Shown piece after piece: positions 18,588-26,962 of a stretch of DNA of 64,000 nucleotides. The notes beneath the pieces were generated by a model. It was not told where the DNA came from and did not search any database. It saw only the letters and a program-made list of their open reading frames with translations. Both the position numbers and the translations under genes were made by a program. The DNA is from Caulobacter sp. BP25 (GTDB lineage Bacteria > Pseudomonadota > Alphaproteobacteria > Caulobacterales > Caulobacteraceae): positions 372,001 through 436,000 of the forward strand of contig NZ_PEGH01000017.1 in the NCBI RefSeq assembly GCF_002737755.1. Direction: 5' to 3'. How positions within the stretch are numbered: position 1 is the first letter of the stretch; each line of letters begins with the position of its first letter.

Positions 18588-19919
18588 TCAGGCTTCCGCG
18601 AGCGTTGCGCCAAGGCCCCGCATCAGATCGACGAAGCCTGGGAAACTGGTGGCGATCATGCCGGGCTCGTCGACGGCCACCGGCGCCTGGGCGGCCATGC
18701 CCAGGATCAGGTGGCTCATCGCGATCCGGTGGTCGCCATGGGTCGTGACGGTGGCCCCGCCCTTCGGCGGATGTCCCGCCCCCGTGACGATGAACCCCTC
18801 CGGCTCCTCGACCACCTGGACGCCACACGCCTTGAGGCCGTTCGCCGTCAGGGCGATGCGGTCGCTTTCCTTGACCCGCATCTCGCCGACGCCGCGCATC
18901 ACGGTGTCGCCCTCGGCGAAGGCGGCCGCGATGGCCAGGATCGGATATTCGTCGATCATCGACGGCGCGCGTTCGGGCGGCACAACGACGCCCTTGAGCT
19001 TGGAGTAGCGGGCGGTGATGTCGCCGACCTCCTCCCCGCTCGACAGGCGTTGGTTCGAGATCACGAGATCTGCGCCCATCTCCTGCAAGGTCGTGAAGAG
19101 ACCGGTGCGCAGTTCGTTGAGCATCACGCCCTCGACCGTGACCTCCGAACCCGGGACGATCAGCCCCGCCACCAAAGGGAAAGCGGCCGACGACGGGTCG
19201 CCCGGCACAGCCACGTGGGTTCCGGTGAGCTTCTGACCTTCGGGAAGACGGATGTGCCGGATGGTCTTCTCTCCGACGACGCGGTCCTCGACGATCACCT
19301 CGGTGCCAAAGGCCCGCAGCATGCGCTCGGTGTGGTCGCGGGTCGCCTCAGGCTCAATAACCTCGACGCCGCCCTCGGCGTGAAGACCCGCCAGCAGTAC
19401 GGCCGACTTCACCTGGGCCGAGGCCATGGGCAGCGTGTAGTTCAAGCCGCGCAGGTTGCCGCCTTTCAGCGTCAGGGGCAGACGCCCCTTGTCGCGACCC
19501 AGCCAGGTCGCGCCCATGCGGGCCAGGGGGTCCAAGACCCGCCCCATCGGCCGTCCGCGCAGCGAGCTGTCGCCGGTGAAGGTGGCGCACATCGGGAAAC
19601 CCGCCGCCGCGCCCATGATCAGGCGAACGCCCGTGCCGGCGTTACCGCAGTCGATAACGTCGGAAGGCTCAGCGAAGCCGCCCTGGCCCTCGATGCGCCA
19701 GCGACCGACGCCTTCCTGCTCAACCCGCGCGCCGAAGGCCTGCATGGCCCGCGCCGTGGCGAGAACATCGTCCCCCTCGAGCAGCCCCTCGACCGTCGTC
19801 GTCCCTGTCGCGAGCGCGCCCAGGATCATAGAACGGTGGGAAATAGACTTGTCTCCCGGAGCGCGTACGATCCCTCGCAGAGCGCTTCCGGGGGCGCTCT
19901 TCAATCCAGCCGACGACAT
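18588..19919 (-). CDS. aroA: 3-phosphoshikimate 1-carboxyvinyltransferase (EPSP synthase), class II type
   Basis: 443 residues. Joins shikimate-3-phosphate and PEP in the shikimate pathway. The sequence follows the class II (Agrobacterium CP4-like) pattern: [84 protein letters not shown] and RVKESDRI. The glyphosate-contact loop reads GNAGTG. CP4 has Ala at the fourth position (GNAATG), whereas this enzyme has Gly as in sensitive enzymes. It heads the leftward aroA-cmk-rpsA block and is divergent from the FYDLN-family gene. Confidence 0.96.
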   Translation of the reverse strand: MSSAGLKSAPGSALRGIVRAPGDKSISHRSMILGALATGTTTVEGLLEGDDVLATARAMQAFGARVEQEGVGRWRIEGQGGFAEPSDVIDCGNAGTGVRLIMGAAAGFPMCATFTGDSSLRGRPMGRVLDPLARMGATWLGRDKGRLPLTLKGGNLRGLNYTLPMASAQVKSAVLLAGLHAEGGVEVIEPEATRDHTERMLRAFGTEVIVEDRVVGEKTIRHIRLPEGQKLTGTHVAVPGDPSSAAFPLVAGLIVPGSEVTVEGVMLNELRTGLFTTLQEMGADLVISNQRLSSGEEVGDITARYSKLKGVVVPPERAPSMIDEYPILAIAAAFAEGDTVMRGVGEMRVKESDRIALTANGLKACGVQVVEEPEGFIVTGAGHPPKGGATVTTHGDHRIAMSHLILGMAAQAPVAVDEPGMIATSFPGFVDLMRGLGATLAEA

Positions 19920-20037
19920 GCCGAAACCGGCTCCTTAGTATTTGGTTGTTTTCGCGAAGGGGTTTGCTTTTGACAGCGGCCTCCCGTCATGGCAAGTGAC
20001 CGGCCGCTTTTCCCATCAGGATCAAAGGGTCGCCACC

Positions 20038-20502
20038 TTGGCAAATCCCGACTTGGGCGCAAAACAAATCTGCCCCAGCTGCCAGTCGAAGTTCTATGAC
20101 CTCAACCGCCGTCCAGCTGTTTGCCCTAAGTGTGGCGAGCAGTTTGACCCGGAAGAGGCTCTGAAGTCGCGCCGCGTCCGCGCCCGCGCGATCACGCCGG
20201 ACTATGAGTCCGACGATGAGAAGGAGCCGGTCGCCCCGAAGGAGGAGGACGGCTTCGAGGACGAGGTCGACGAGACTCCGGAAATCGACGAGGCGGCTGA
20301 GGCCGATGTTGTCGAGACGGACGACGAAGACGCCGAACCCGGCGCCGCGCCCGCCGGTGACGCCGACCTGGGCGTCGACTTCGCCGAGGACGACGATCTC
20401 GCCGAAGACGAAGCCGACGACGTTCCGTTCCTGGAGGACGAGGACGACGACATCCTCGACGAGGAGATCGAAGGCCTCCCCGGCGAGGGCGTCGACGACT
20501 GA
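20038..20502 (+). CDS. FYDLN-family (TIGR02300) acidic zinc-ribbon protein
   Basis: 154 residues from the TTG at 20038 behind AAAGGG; the family begins ANPDLGAKQICPSC at this point. Two CxxC pairs (CPSC and CPKC) flank the family signature FYDLNRRPAVCP and form a small zinc ribbon. After about residue 60 the protein is almost entirely Asp, Glu and Ala and likely disordered. The family is restricted mainly to alphaproteobacteria and has no assigned function. It is divergent from aroA, a conserved neighbourhood. A long hairpin right after the stop probably ends the transcript. Confidence 0.88.
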   Translation: MANPDLGAKQICPSCQSKFYDLNRRPAVCPKCGEQFDPEEALKSRRVRARAITPDYESDDEKEPVAPKEEDGFEDEVDETPEIDEAAEADVVETDDEDAEPGAAPAGDADLGVDFAEDDDLAEDEADDVPFLEDEDDDILDEEIEGLPGEGVDD

Positions 20503-20506
20503 TCCA

Positions 20507-20556
20507 GTGGAAAGCCGGTCACGGATCGTCCCGCGACCGGCTTTCCACAAGCGTTT
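20507..20556 (+). terminator. Terminator after the FYDLN-family gene
   Basis: A perfect 14-bp stem (20507-20520 with 20535-20548, loop of 14) starts five bases after the stop codon. A short TTTT follows at 20553-20556. The stem is strong but the T tract is weak and offset. Confidence 0.7.
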
Positions 20557-20716
20557 TCGGACCTGCGACATTTTTCTCGAAAAAAGTTCGCAGGGAGGGT
20601 TGATCCCCGGAAAATCCCGGACTAGGTTCCGCGCCTCTTCGGGGAGCGACACCAGTCGAAACGCTGAAGAGACCAAGGATTTCCGAGAGTTACCTCAGGT
20701 GTTCTCAGAAATTTTC

Positions 20717-20792
20717 GGGGCTATAGCTCAGCTGGTAGAGCGCTTGAATGGCATTCAAGAGGTCAGCGGTTCGACTCCGCTTAGCTCCACCA
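20717..20792 (+). tRNA. tRNA-Ala (anticodon GGC)
   Basis: 76 bases including an encoded ACCA. The acceptor arms GGGGCTA and TAGCTCC pair with one G-T. The D arm, the anticodon arm CTTGA/TCAAG with loop ATGGCAT (anticodon GGC) and the T arm AGCGG/CCGCT with TTCGACT are all intact. It reads GCC and GCU alanine codons. A terminator follows within two bases, so it is a single-gene unit. Confidence 0.97.
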
Positions 20793-20794
20793 TC

Positions 20795-20829
20795 AAGGCC
20801 CGGACGGAAACGTCCGGGCCTTGTCCATT
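20795..20829 (+). terminator. Terminator of tRNA-Ala(GGC)
   Basis: Perfect 12-bp stem (20795-20806 with 20811-20822) with a GAAA tetraloop, directly after the tRNA CCA end. It is followed by TTGTCCATTT, a modest T-rich tail. Confidence 0.75.
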
Positions 20830-20995
20830 TCTGGGCTTTGCCGTCGCCATCCGAGGCCACGCGTAAGCGAACTTCCCCCTCTTACCTCTTGAACGCTTCA
20901 TCGCTGCTCGCCATGTCTAGCGTTGTGTCGCGGGGAGAAACGCCGATCCTCGGGTTGTTCACCGCGAACGAAGTCGCTTGAGCGAGGACTTCGCG

Positions 20996-21421
20996 ATGAC
21001 CCGGACGATCCTGTTCGACAGCCCTTTCTTGTTGGGCTTTGAGCACACCAGGGACCTAATCGAGCGCGCCGCCAAGGCCGCGTCCGAGAGCTATCCGCCC
21101 TACAATGTCGAGCAGGCCGAGAACGGCGGCGTCCGCATCACTCTGGCCGTGGCGGGATTCTCGCCCGAGCAGCTGCAGGTGACGGTCGAAGGCGGCCAAC
21201 TGATCGTAGCGGGCAAACGCGACGCCGAAGGCCGCAGCGAGGCCGAGAGGGCCTTCCTGCATCGCGGGATAGCGGCCCGTGGCTTTGTCCGCACTTTCGT
21301 TCTGGCCGAAGGCATGGAGGTACAGGCCGCAACCCTGGAGCACGGCCTCCTGCACATCGACCTCGCGCGCCCAGAGCCCGAACGGCTGATCAAGCGCATC
21401 CCGATCCGTAGCGCGGGCTGA
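20996..21421 (+). CDS. Hsp20/alpha-crystallin family small heat-shock protein
   Basis: 141 residues from the ATG at 20996, which has GAGGA nine bases upstream; a TTG at 20978 lacks such a site. The alpha-crystallin domain is clear: PPYNVEQAENGGVRITLAVAG, FSPEQLQVTVEGGQLIVAGKR, then RAFLHRGIAARGFVRTFVLAEG and LEHGLLHIDLARPEP. An IxI-like tail (IPI) near the end suits oligomer contacts. It holds unfolding proteins for refolding by other chaperones, as IbpA does. The DUF1150 gene follows in the same direction, a pairing common in alphaproteobacteria. Confidence 0.93.
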   Translation: MTRTILFDSPFLLGFEHTRDLIERAAKAASESYPPYNVEQAENGGVRITLAVAGFSPEQLQVTVEGGQLIVAGKRDAEGRSEAERAFLHRGIAARGFVRTFVLAEGMEVQAATLEHGLLHIDLARPEPERLIKRIPIRSAG

Positions 21422-21533
21422 CCGCGCATCAGAAGGTAACGCGGGCCAGACGGTCGCGTGGAACGAGTCTCTTCCGGCGCGGGCTGAACCGGCCGGAGCA
21501 AGAGGCGTTCCCTCATTGAAGGAGGTGGTCATC

Positions 21534-21803
21534 ATGACGCCCAACACCCATCAAAGCCCGCTCCTCACGAGCGAAGCCTTCGCGGCCCTTGGAGCTCCTG
21601 ATCTCGTCTACGTGCGACCTATCAAAGCCGCAGAATTGCTCGCCGACGCGCCCGAGGGCGTGGAGGATTTCAATCTCGCGCCCGACCAGACGCTTTACGC
21701 CGTCTGTCGCGCCGACGGCGCACGCCTCGCCGTCATGATCGACCGCGACACCGCGATCGCCACCGCGCTGGCGCACGAACTGGCGCCGGTCTCGGTCCAC
21801 TAG
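21534..21803 (+). CDS. DUF1150-family small protein
   Basis: 89 residues from the ATG at 21534, preceded by AAGGAGG at optimal spacing. The family pattern LGAPDLVYVRPIKAAE, DFNLAPDQTLYAVCRADGARLAVMID and a short helical end is visible. No catalytic residues, membrane segment or signal are seen. The function is unknown. It follows a small heat-shock protein gene, the usual location for the family, so a role in the stress response is plausible. A structured intergenic element begins 15 bases after its stop. Confidence 0.85.
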   Translation: MTPNTHQSPLLTSEAFAALGAPDLVYVRPIKAAELLADAPEGVEDFNLAPDQTLYAVCRADGARLAVMIDRDTAIATALAHELAPVSVH

Positions 21804-21819
21804 GGCCGGTGTGGTTTAG

Positions 21820-21915
21820 ATGGAAGCATCTGAGCCAAACAAGCCGACTCAATCTCTATGGACTGAGAGCGCGTTCCAGCGGTTTGGCCGCTCACACTTG
21901 AACCCAACGCGCTCT
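21820..21915. repeat. Structured intergenic element (REP-like) with a GANTC site
   Basis: Lies between convergent genes. Its right half is bounded by a perfect 10-bp inverted repeat, AGAGCGCGTT at 21866-21875 and AACGCGCTCT at 21906-21915, enclosing a nested AGCGG/CCGCT hairpin (21878-21892). Its left half holds AGATG-GAAG-CATCT and a GACTC, a CcrM-type GANTC site. The base composition is less GC-rich than that of its neighbours. It resembles the dispersed intergenic repeats known from Caulobacter and relatives. No second copy was seen in this window. Confidence 0.55.
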
Positions 21916-21926
21916 AGCGAAGAGTG

Positions 21927-22391
21927 TCATGCGGCCGTGCTGGCGGCCTCCTGGGTGAGAAGAACGTGGATGGCGTCGGCAGACTTGGCTTGGCGCAAGG
22001 CAGCGCGGGTTTCGGGCTGACGCAGCACACGCGCCACGCGGGCCAGAGCGCGCAGATGCTGGGCGCTCGCCTCCAGCGGCGCAAATAGCGCCACCATCAG
22101 GTCGACAGGCTTGTCGTCGAGCGCATCGAAGGGAACGGGCGTGTCCAGGCGCAGGACCACCGCCCGGACCCTATCCACGCCTTGAACACGAGCGTGGGGG
22201 ATGGCGACCCCTTCGCCAACCCCCGTCGACCCGGCGGCTTCTCTTTCCAGAAGGCCTTCGAGGGTGGAGTCGGCATCCACGCCGAGCACGCGCGCGGCGA
22301 CGTCAGCGACCAGAGAGAGAGCCTGGCGCTTGCCGGGTGCGCCAGCGCGTAACGCCACCGCCCCCGGGTCCAGAAGGTCGCCAATGGTCAT
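21927..22391 (-). CDS. ptsN: Nitrogen-related PTS EIIA protein
   Basis: 154 residues of the EIIA-Ntr fold. The phosphorylatable histidine is His66 in GVGEGVAIPHAR. PtsN takes phosphate from NPr and, according to its state, controls potassium transport, (p)ppGpp metabolism and other targets. It is last in the leftward rpoN-exoD-hpf-ptsN run, the usual location for the gene. There are 86 bp between it and hpf, which contain a 10-bp G/C hairpin (22425-22434 with 22447-22456) but no T tract. Confidence 0.94.
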   Translation of the reverse strand: MTIGDLLDPGAVALRAGAPGKRQALSLVADVAARVLGVDADSTLEGLLEREAAGSTGVGEGVAIPHARVQGVDRVRAVVLRLDTPVPFDALDDKPVDLMVALFAPLEASAQHLRALARVARVLRQPETRAALRQAKSADAIHVLLTQEAASTAA

Positions 22392-22477
22392 AGCTTGTAA
22401 CGTCCGCTCGTTATCGACCGCCTGGGCGCCGTCGCCGCGGATCCGCCGACGGCGCCAACGGCCGAGACACGGTCCGG

Positions 22478-23110
22478 TTAGCTCGCGGTTGACCCGTGCC
22501 CGTTCAGCGACTTCGTGCGTTCGGGATCGATCCAGCCGATATTCCCGTCTGGACGCCGATAGACCACGGACAATCCGCCGTGGGCGGCGTTCCTAAACAC
22601 GATTGCCGGGTAGCCGGTCAAGTCCAGTTCCATGACAGCCATGGAAACGGTCATTGTCTTCAAAGCGGCCTGGGTCTCCGCGATGACCATCGCCGCGGGC
22701 GCGCCCGTCGGGTGGTCGATATCCACATCCCAGTCATGATCCTCGCCGTCCCCAGCGTCGGGCGCTTGGAGAACGAACATGGCCGCGTTCTCGACCTTCT
22801 TGGCCGTCGCCGCCGCGGAATGGCTCTTGAGCCTGCGCTTGTATCGTCGAATCCGTGTGTCGATCTTGGCCAGCGCCGAGTCAAAGGCGGCGTGGGCGTC
22901 GCCTCCCGACCCGTGGCTGATCAATTGCTGACCCGAGGCCAGCTTGACCGAACAATCGACACGGAAGGCGTAACCCTCCTTGCTGACCACGACCTCGGCG
23001 GCGCCGCCGCGATCGAAGTATTTGCCGATGCTTAGGGCGATTTCGTCGGAGACTCGCGCTCGCAGAGCCTCGCCAACGTCGACATGCTTGCCGGAAACTT
23101 GGACTTGCAT
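22478..23110 (-). CDS. hpf: Ribosome hibernation promoting factor, long form
   Basis: 210 residues. The N-terminal S30AE domain (VQVSGKHVDVGEALRARVSDEI, then YAFRVDCSVKLASGQQL and AFDSALAKIDTRIRRYKRRL) binds the 30S decoding site. A linker and a C-terminal dimerisation domain (KTMTVSMAVMELDLTGYPAIVFRNAAHGGLSVVYRRPDGNIGWI) complete the long form, which makes 100S ribosome dimers in stationary phase. It lies between exoD and ptsN in a leftward run from rpoN. In many proteobacteria rpoN and hpf are direct neighbours. Confidence 0.95.
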   Translation of the reverse strand: MQVQVSGKHVDVGEALRARVSDEIALSIGKYFDRGGAAEVVVSKEGYAFRVDCSVKLASGQQLISHGSGGDAHAAFDSALAKIDTRIRRYKRRLKSHSAAATAKKVENAAMFVLQAPDAGDGEDHDWDVDIDHPTGAPAAMVIAETQAALKTMTVSMAVMELDLTGYPAIVFRNAAHGGLSVVYRRPDGNIGWIDPERTKSLNGHGSTAS

Positions 23111-23172
23111 ACCGATACAACGCGCCTGTCTCGAACGGGTGTCAAGCGGTCCGAACGCTCCTTAAGGAGCCG

Positions 23173-23784
23173 TCAGAACAGACCCGAAAATACGCTGACG
23201 AGCTTGCGCACGGCCATGATCACCACGTGCGCGCTGACGAACAGAAGTCCCCCGCTGAACAGCGCCATCACGTAGCCCGCCAACGCAAGGATTCCGTCCC
23301 GCTGGAGCAGGGCCAAAGCCAAGATCGCCACGGTCGCTCCCGGCGCCAGATTGCCCAGCGGGATCGGCAAAACCAGCACCAGAGCCAGCAAGGTGCAGAC
23401 CACGCCGATGGCGCGCTCGCCCACCGGTGCGAACATTGGTCGCAGCCTGGGACGGGTAATCAGCTCCATGCTTCGCACAATCGGGGCGAGGCGACGGAAG
23501 AGGCCGCGCATGTCGTCCCGCTTCAACGGCTTTTCGGTGAGTTTTCTAGGAAGCCAGGGATGGTCGGCGCCCATGGCGATCTGCGGGGCCAGGAGCAGGA
23601 TAGGCAGGGACAGGATCGTCGATGACCCCGGCGGCAGGGGCAGCGTGTTCAACAGGCCGAAGACCAGCAGCATGGCGCCAAAGGCGCGGCTGTCGAAGGC
23701 GTCGAGCATCTCGCCGACGGTCAGGGTTGGGCGGGCGTCCTCGCCGAACCCCTCGATCACGTCCGCCAGGCTCTTCTCGCTCAT
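23173..23784 (-). CDS. ExoD-family membrane protein
   Basis: 203 residues from the ATG at 23784, which has GAGGAA just upstream. ExoD-family features: an N-terminal DVIEGFGEDARPTLTVGEMLDAF region, RAFGAMLLVFGLLNTLPLPPGSSTILSLPILLLAPQ, and paired hydrophobic C-terminal segments, so about four membrane spans. ExoD was first linked to exopolysaccharide production and alkaline tolerance in Sinorhizobium; the biochemical role is unknown. It lies between rpoN and hpf. A 14-bp perfect palindrome (GCTCCTTAAGGAGC, 23157-23170) lies just after its stop, before hpf. Confidence 0.85.
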   Translation of the reverse strand: MSEKSLADVIEGFGEDARPTLTVGEMLDAFDSRAFGAMLLVFGLLNTLPLPPGSSTILSLPILLLAPQIAMGADHPWLPRKLTEKPLKRDDMRGLFRRLAPIVRSMELITRPRLRPMFAPVGERAIGVVCTLLALVLVLPIPLGNLAPGATVAILALALLQRDGILALAGYVMALFSGGLLFVSAHVVIMAVRKLVSVFSGLF

Positions 23785-23878
23785 CGGTTCCTCGTCACGC
23801 CCGCACAGGAACGCGCGGAAGCCGATTAGGCCGCGCGGCCAAGAGGCGCGCGCGGTGTTCACGCCTCATATAGGGCGG

Positions 23879-25372
23879 TCAGGCCATTTCCTTCATCTGT
23901 CGTCTACGCTCGACCGACGACGGGATACGCATGGCCTCGCGGTACTTCGCCACCGTGCGCCTGGCGATATCTACACCGGCAGCTTTCAGGATCTCTACGA
24001 TCCGATCGTCAGAATGGACGTCAGCCTCGGTCCTTTCCGCATCCACCAGGCCCTTGATCTTGTGACGGACGCTAGCGGCGGAGTGGGCCTCGCCTCCTTC
24101 AGAAGACTGGATGGCCGAGGTGAAGAAGAATTTCAGCTCGAACACCCCGCGCGGCGTGGCGATGTACTTGTTCGAAGTGACGCGACTGACCGTGCTTTCG
24201 TGCATGCTGATCGCATCGGCGACCGTCTTAAGGTTCAGGGGACGAAGGTGCTCGACGCCATAGGCCAGGAAGCCGTCCTGTTGGCGCACGATCTCACTGG
24301 CGACCTTCAGGATGGTCTTGGCACGCTGATCTAGGCTCTTCACCAGCCAGTTGGCCGAGGCCATGCAGTCGGCGACAAAGGTCTTTTCCTGGTCGCTTCG
24401 CGCGCCCTTGGCCACACGGGCGTGATAGCGCTGGTCGACCAGCACGCGCGGCAAGGTGTCGGTGTTCAACTCGACATGCCACATGCCGCCTAGACCCTCG
24501 CGCACCATGACGTCCGGCACCAAGGTCTCGGCCTGTTCGCTGAGATAGGCCGCGCCGGGACGCGGGTTCAGTGATCGCACTTCCGCGATCATGTCGCGCA
24601 AATCCTCGTCGTCGACTCCGCAGACGCGCCGCAGGCTCGCCATGTCGCGCTTGGCCAGCAGTTCGAGGTGGTCGAGCATGGCGGCCATGGCCGGATCGTA
24701 GCGGTTCAGATCCTTGAGCTGGAGAGCCAGGCATTCACGGACATCACGCGCGAAGACGCCAGCCGGTTCGAAGCCCTGCAGGACGGTCAGGACCTCCTCG
24801 ACCATTTCAAGTCTGCAGCCCAGACGCACGGCGAGTTCGACAACGTCCAGGCGGAGATAACCGCCCTCATCAACGGCGTCGATCAGGAAGTCGGCGATGG
24901 CGTTGCGAACCGGCGACAGACCAGCCTGGGCCAGCTGCGCGCGCAGATGCGCCGAAAGAGTGGGGACATCGACAAGAGCGCTCTCGTAGCCGTCTTCACT
25001 ATCGAAAGACCCGCCGGAACCGGCGCGAGACCAGTCGATCTGGCCCCCGGCGTGCTCGGCCTCGATAGTCTCGCCCGCGGCGCGCTCGCCGGGGGACGCA
25101 TCTTCCACGGGGGCATCCATTTCACGGCCGGCGGCCGTGTCGGCTACACTGTCGACCGGCGTCAGACTTGGGTCACGCTCGGCCTCGACATCCGGCGCAG
25201 GCTGGGCCTCGCCCTCATCACGCAGCAACAGCGGATTGCGTTCGAGCTCGGCCTCCACGAAGGCGTCGAGCTCGATGTTCGATAGCTGCAGCAGCTTGAT
25301 CGCCTGCTGCAGCTGGGGGGTGATGACGAGGCCCTGGCCTTGCCGGAGCTCTAGTCGATGGCTGAGCGCCAA
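23879..25372 (-). CDS. rpoN: RNA polymerase sigma-54 factor
   Basis: 497 residues. The order is: glutamine-rich activator-contact region I (LVITPQLQQAIKLLQLSNIEL), a long acidic linker (about 55-120), the core-binding domain, the helix-turn-helix around DAISMHESTVSRVTSNKYI, and the RpoN box ARRTVAKYRE near the end that reads the -24 element. It starts with TTG at 25372 behind a strong AGGAGG. In Caulobacter sigma-54 drives flagellar, stalk and nitrogen genes. A 202-bp gap separates it from lptB upstream, room for its own promoter. Confidence 0.97.
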   Translation of the reverse strand: MALSHRLELRQGQGLVITPQLQQAIKLLQLSNIELDAFVEAELERNPLLLRDEGEAQPAPDVEAERDPSLTPVDSVADTAAGREMDAPVEDASPGERAAGETIEAEHAGGQIDWSRAGSGGSFDSEDGYESALVDVPTLSAHLRAQLAQAGLSPVRNAIADFLIDAVDEGGYLRLDVVELAVRLGCRLEMVEEVLTVLQGFEPAGVFARDVRECLALQLKDLNRYDPAMAAMLDHLELLAKRDMASLRRVCGVDDEDLRDMIAEVRSLNPRPGAAYLSEQAETLVPDVMVREGLGGMWHVELNTDTLPRVLVDQRYHARVAKGARSDQEKTFVADCMASANWLVKSLDQRAKTILKVASEIVRQQDGFLAYGVEHLRPLNLKTVADAISMHESTVSRVTSNKYIATPRGVFELKFFFTSAIQSSEGGEAHSAASVRHKIKGLVDAERTEADVHSDDRIVEILKAAGVDIARRTVAKYREAMRIPSSVERRRQMKEMA

Positions 25373-25574
25373 TGCGCCCTCCTGACGAACGAACCAATCT
25401 CGACCGTCATTGAAGGGCTGGTTTGGTTAACGGGTTGCGAACGCCTGCAAATATCGGGCCGGTGCGACCTTCCGCCTCGGAAAAAATCGCGCCAGAGGCT
25501 AAATATTTGCCCTGAAAGGACTTTTCACCGAAACGGTCTGATTGAGGGACGTTTCGCGGCGATCAAAGCCTCGA

Positions 25575-26333
25575 TCAAGCGCCCAACCTGGGTTCCGAAA
25601 AGCTATCGCCCAGATACACTCGCTTAACTTCCGGGTTATCGACGATTTCGCGGGGCGAGCCTTCGAACAGCACCTCGCCCGCATGGATAATCGAGGCCCG
25701 GTCGATGATGTCGAGCGTTTCGCGCACGTTGTGATCGGTGATCAGGATGCCGATCCCGCGGCTTTTCAAATAACCGATCACCTCTCGAATGTCGGCGATC
25801 GCCAAGGGGTCGATACCGGCGAACGGCTCGTCGAGCAGCATGAAAGACGGCTCGCTGGCCAAGGCCCTGGCGATTTCGACGCGACGACGCTCGCCGCCGG
25901 AAAGGGCGACCGCAGGCGATTTGCGAATGTGAGTGATCCTTAGCTCTTCGAGGATGCTGGTCACCTGCTCGCGGGCCTTACGGGCGTCCTTCTGACGCAT
26001 CTCAACCACCGCCATGACGTTCTGCTCGACCGTCATGCCTCGGAAGATCGAAGCTTCTTGCGGCAGATAGCCCACGCCGAGACGCGCGCGCTGGAACATC
26101 GGCTGAGCCGTGATATTTTCGCCGTCCAGATAGATCGCGCCGTAATCTGCGGCGATCAGGCCTGTGACCATGTAGAAGCACGTCGTCTTACCGGCGCCGT
26201 TCGGACCCAGCAGGCCCGCGACCTCGCCACGCTTCAGGCGCAGGGAGACGTTCTTGACGACCGGTCGGTCGCCGAACGACTTGCCGACGGAATCAACGAA
26301 CAGGCCGTCCATGTCGCTGGAGGTCAGGGTCAT
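25575..26333 (-). CDS. lptB: LPS export ABC transporter ATP-binding protein
   Basis: 252 residues. Walker A GPNGAGKTT at 43-51, a Q loop, the signature LSGGERRRVEIARAL, Walker B FMLLDEPFAGID and the switch His in LITDHNVRETL. This is the LptB (YhbG) ATPase that powers LPS extraction from the inner membrane with LptF and LptG, which are not in this window. It starts nine bases after lptA, and the order lptC-lptA-lptB-rpoN is the conserved proteobacterial arrangement. Confidence 0.97.
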   Translation of the reverse strand: MTLTSSDMDGLFVDSVGKSFGDRPVVKNVSLRLKRGEVAGLLGPNGAGKTTCFYMVTGLIAADYGAIYLDGENITAQPMFQRARLGVGYLPQEASIFRGMTVEQNVMAVVEMRQKDARKAREQVTSILEELRITHIRKSPAVALSGGERRRVEIARALASEPSFMLLDEPFAGIDPLAIADIREVIGYLKSRGIGILITDHNVRETLDIIDRASIIHAGEVLFEGSPREIVDNPEVKRVYLGDSFSEPRLGA

Positions 26334-26342
26334 GAAACGGTC

Positions 26343-26906
26343 CTAGCGCTGGGCCGGTTGGTCGGATGCGGCGGGCGCGTCGCTCTTCTTGCTATCATCC
26401 TGATAGAACACCGCCCGAACCCGGCGCGGAGCGCTGCGTCCCTTGGCGGTGGACTCGAGCCTAGCGTCGTTGGTCTTGGTGTTGACGGTCAGGCGATCAC
26501 CGCGCGCGACGTCCTTGCCCTTGGTCAGGATAACGTCGCCCGTCAGCACGGCGGTGCTGTCACTGAACGTGTAGACCGCGCGATCGCCGCGAGCCTTCTG
26601 GTTCTCGCTGACCACATAGACGTCACCCTCGGCCTCGAGGCGTTGCGCGTTACCGCATCCGCTCTCCGAACCCGCGCGCTTGGCGCTGTAAACGGTCACC
26701 AGCTGGGCGCGCATCCGCGAGCGATCTTGCAGAATCTCCACATTGCCGCGGAAGATCGTGATGCACTTGCTGTTGATCGTTTCCTGCTGATCGGCGGACA
26801 CGTCGATCGGCGCGCTCGAGTCGCCTTGTTGGGCGAGAGCCGCGCCAGCGCCCCCCAACCCAGACAGGACCAACGCGGTCGCCGCAGCAGCCGTCCATCG
26901 CTTCAT
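26343..26906 (-). CDS. lptA: LPS transport periplasmic protein LptA
   Basis: 187 residues from the ATG at 26906; ATGs at 26915 and 26936 are also possible, and GAGGA about ten bases upstream favours this one. A signal peptide (MKRWTAAAATALVLSGLGGAGAAL with cleavage after ALAQ) is followed by the OstA/LptA beta-jellyroll domain, with the pattern KCITIFRGNVEIL and then AVLTGDVILTKGKDVARGDRLTV. It forms the periplasmic bridge that carries LPS from LptC to LptD. A low-complexity tail ends the protein. It lies between lptC and lptB. Confidence 0.92.
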   Translation of the reverse strand: MKRWTAAAATALVLSGLGGAGAALAQQGDSSAPIDVSADQQETINSKCITIFRGNVEILQDRSRMRAQLVTVYSAKRAGSESGCGNAQRLEAEGDVYVVSENQKARGDRAVYTFSDSTAVLTGDVILTKGKDVARGDRLTVNTKTNDARLESTAKGRSAPRRVRAVFYQDDSKKSDAPAASDQPAQR

Positions 26907-26962
26907 CAGAACCATGTCCTCATCCGTCGCGCGCATCAGCGAACCCGCGCCATTTACGTTCT

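Noticed and set aside
18586..18828. N-terminal extension of cmk into aroA
   Set aside because: The family begins exactly at the ATG at 18585, and the extension is out-of-frame aroA sequence.
20204..20866. 220-residue open frame across the FYDLN gene and tRNA-Ala
   Set aside because: It overlaps two real features in another frame and has low-complexity Arg/Thr/Pro composition.
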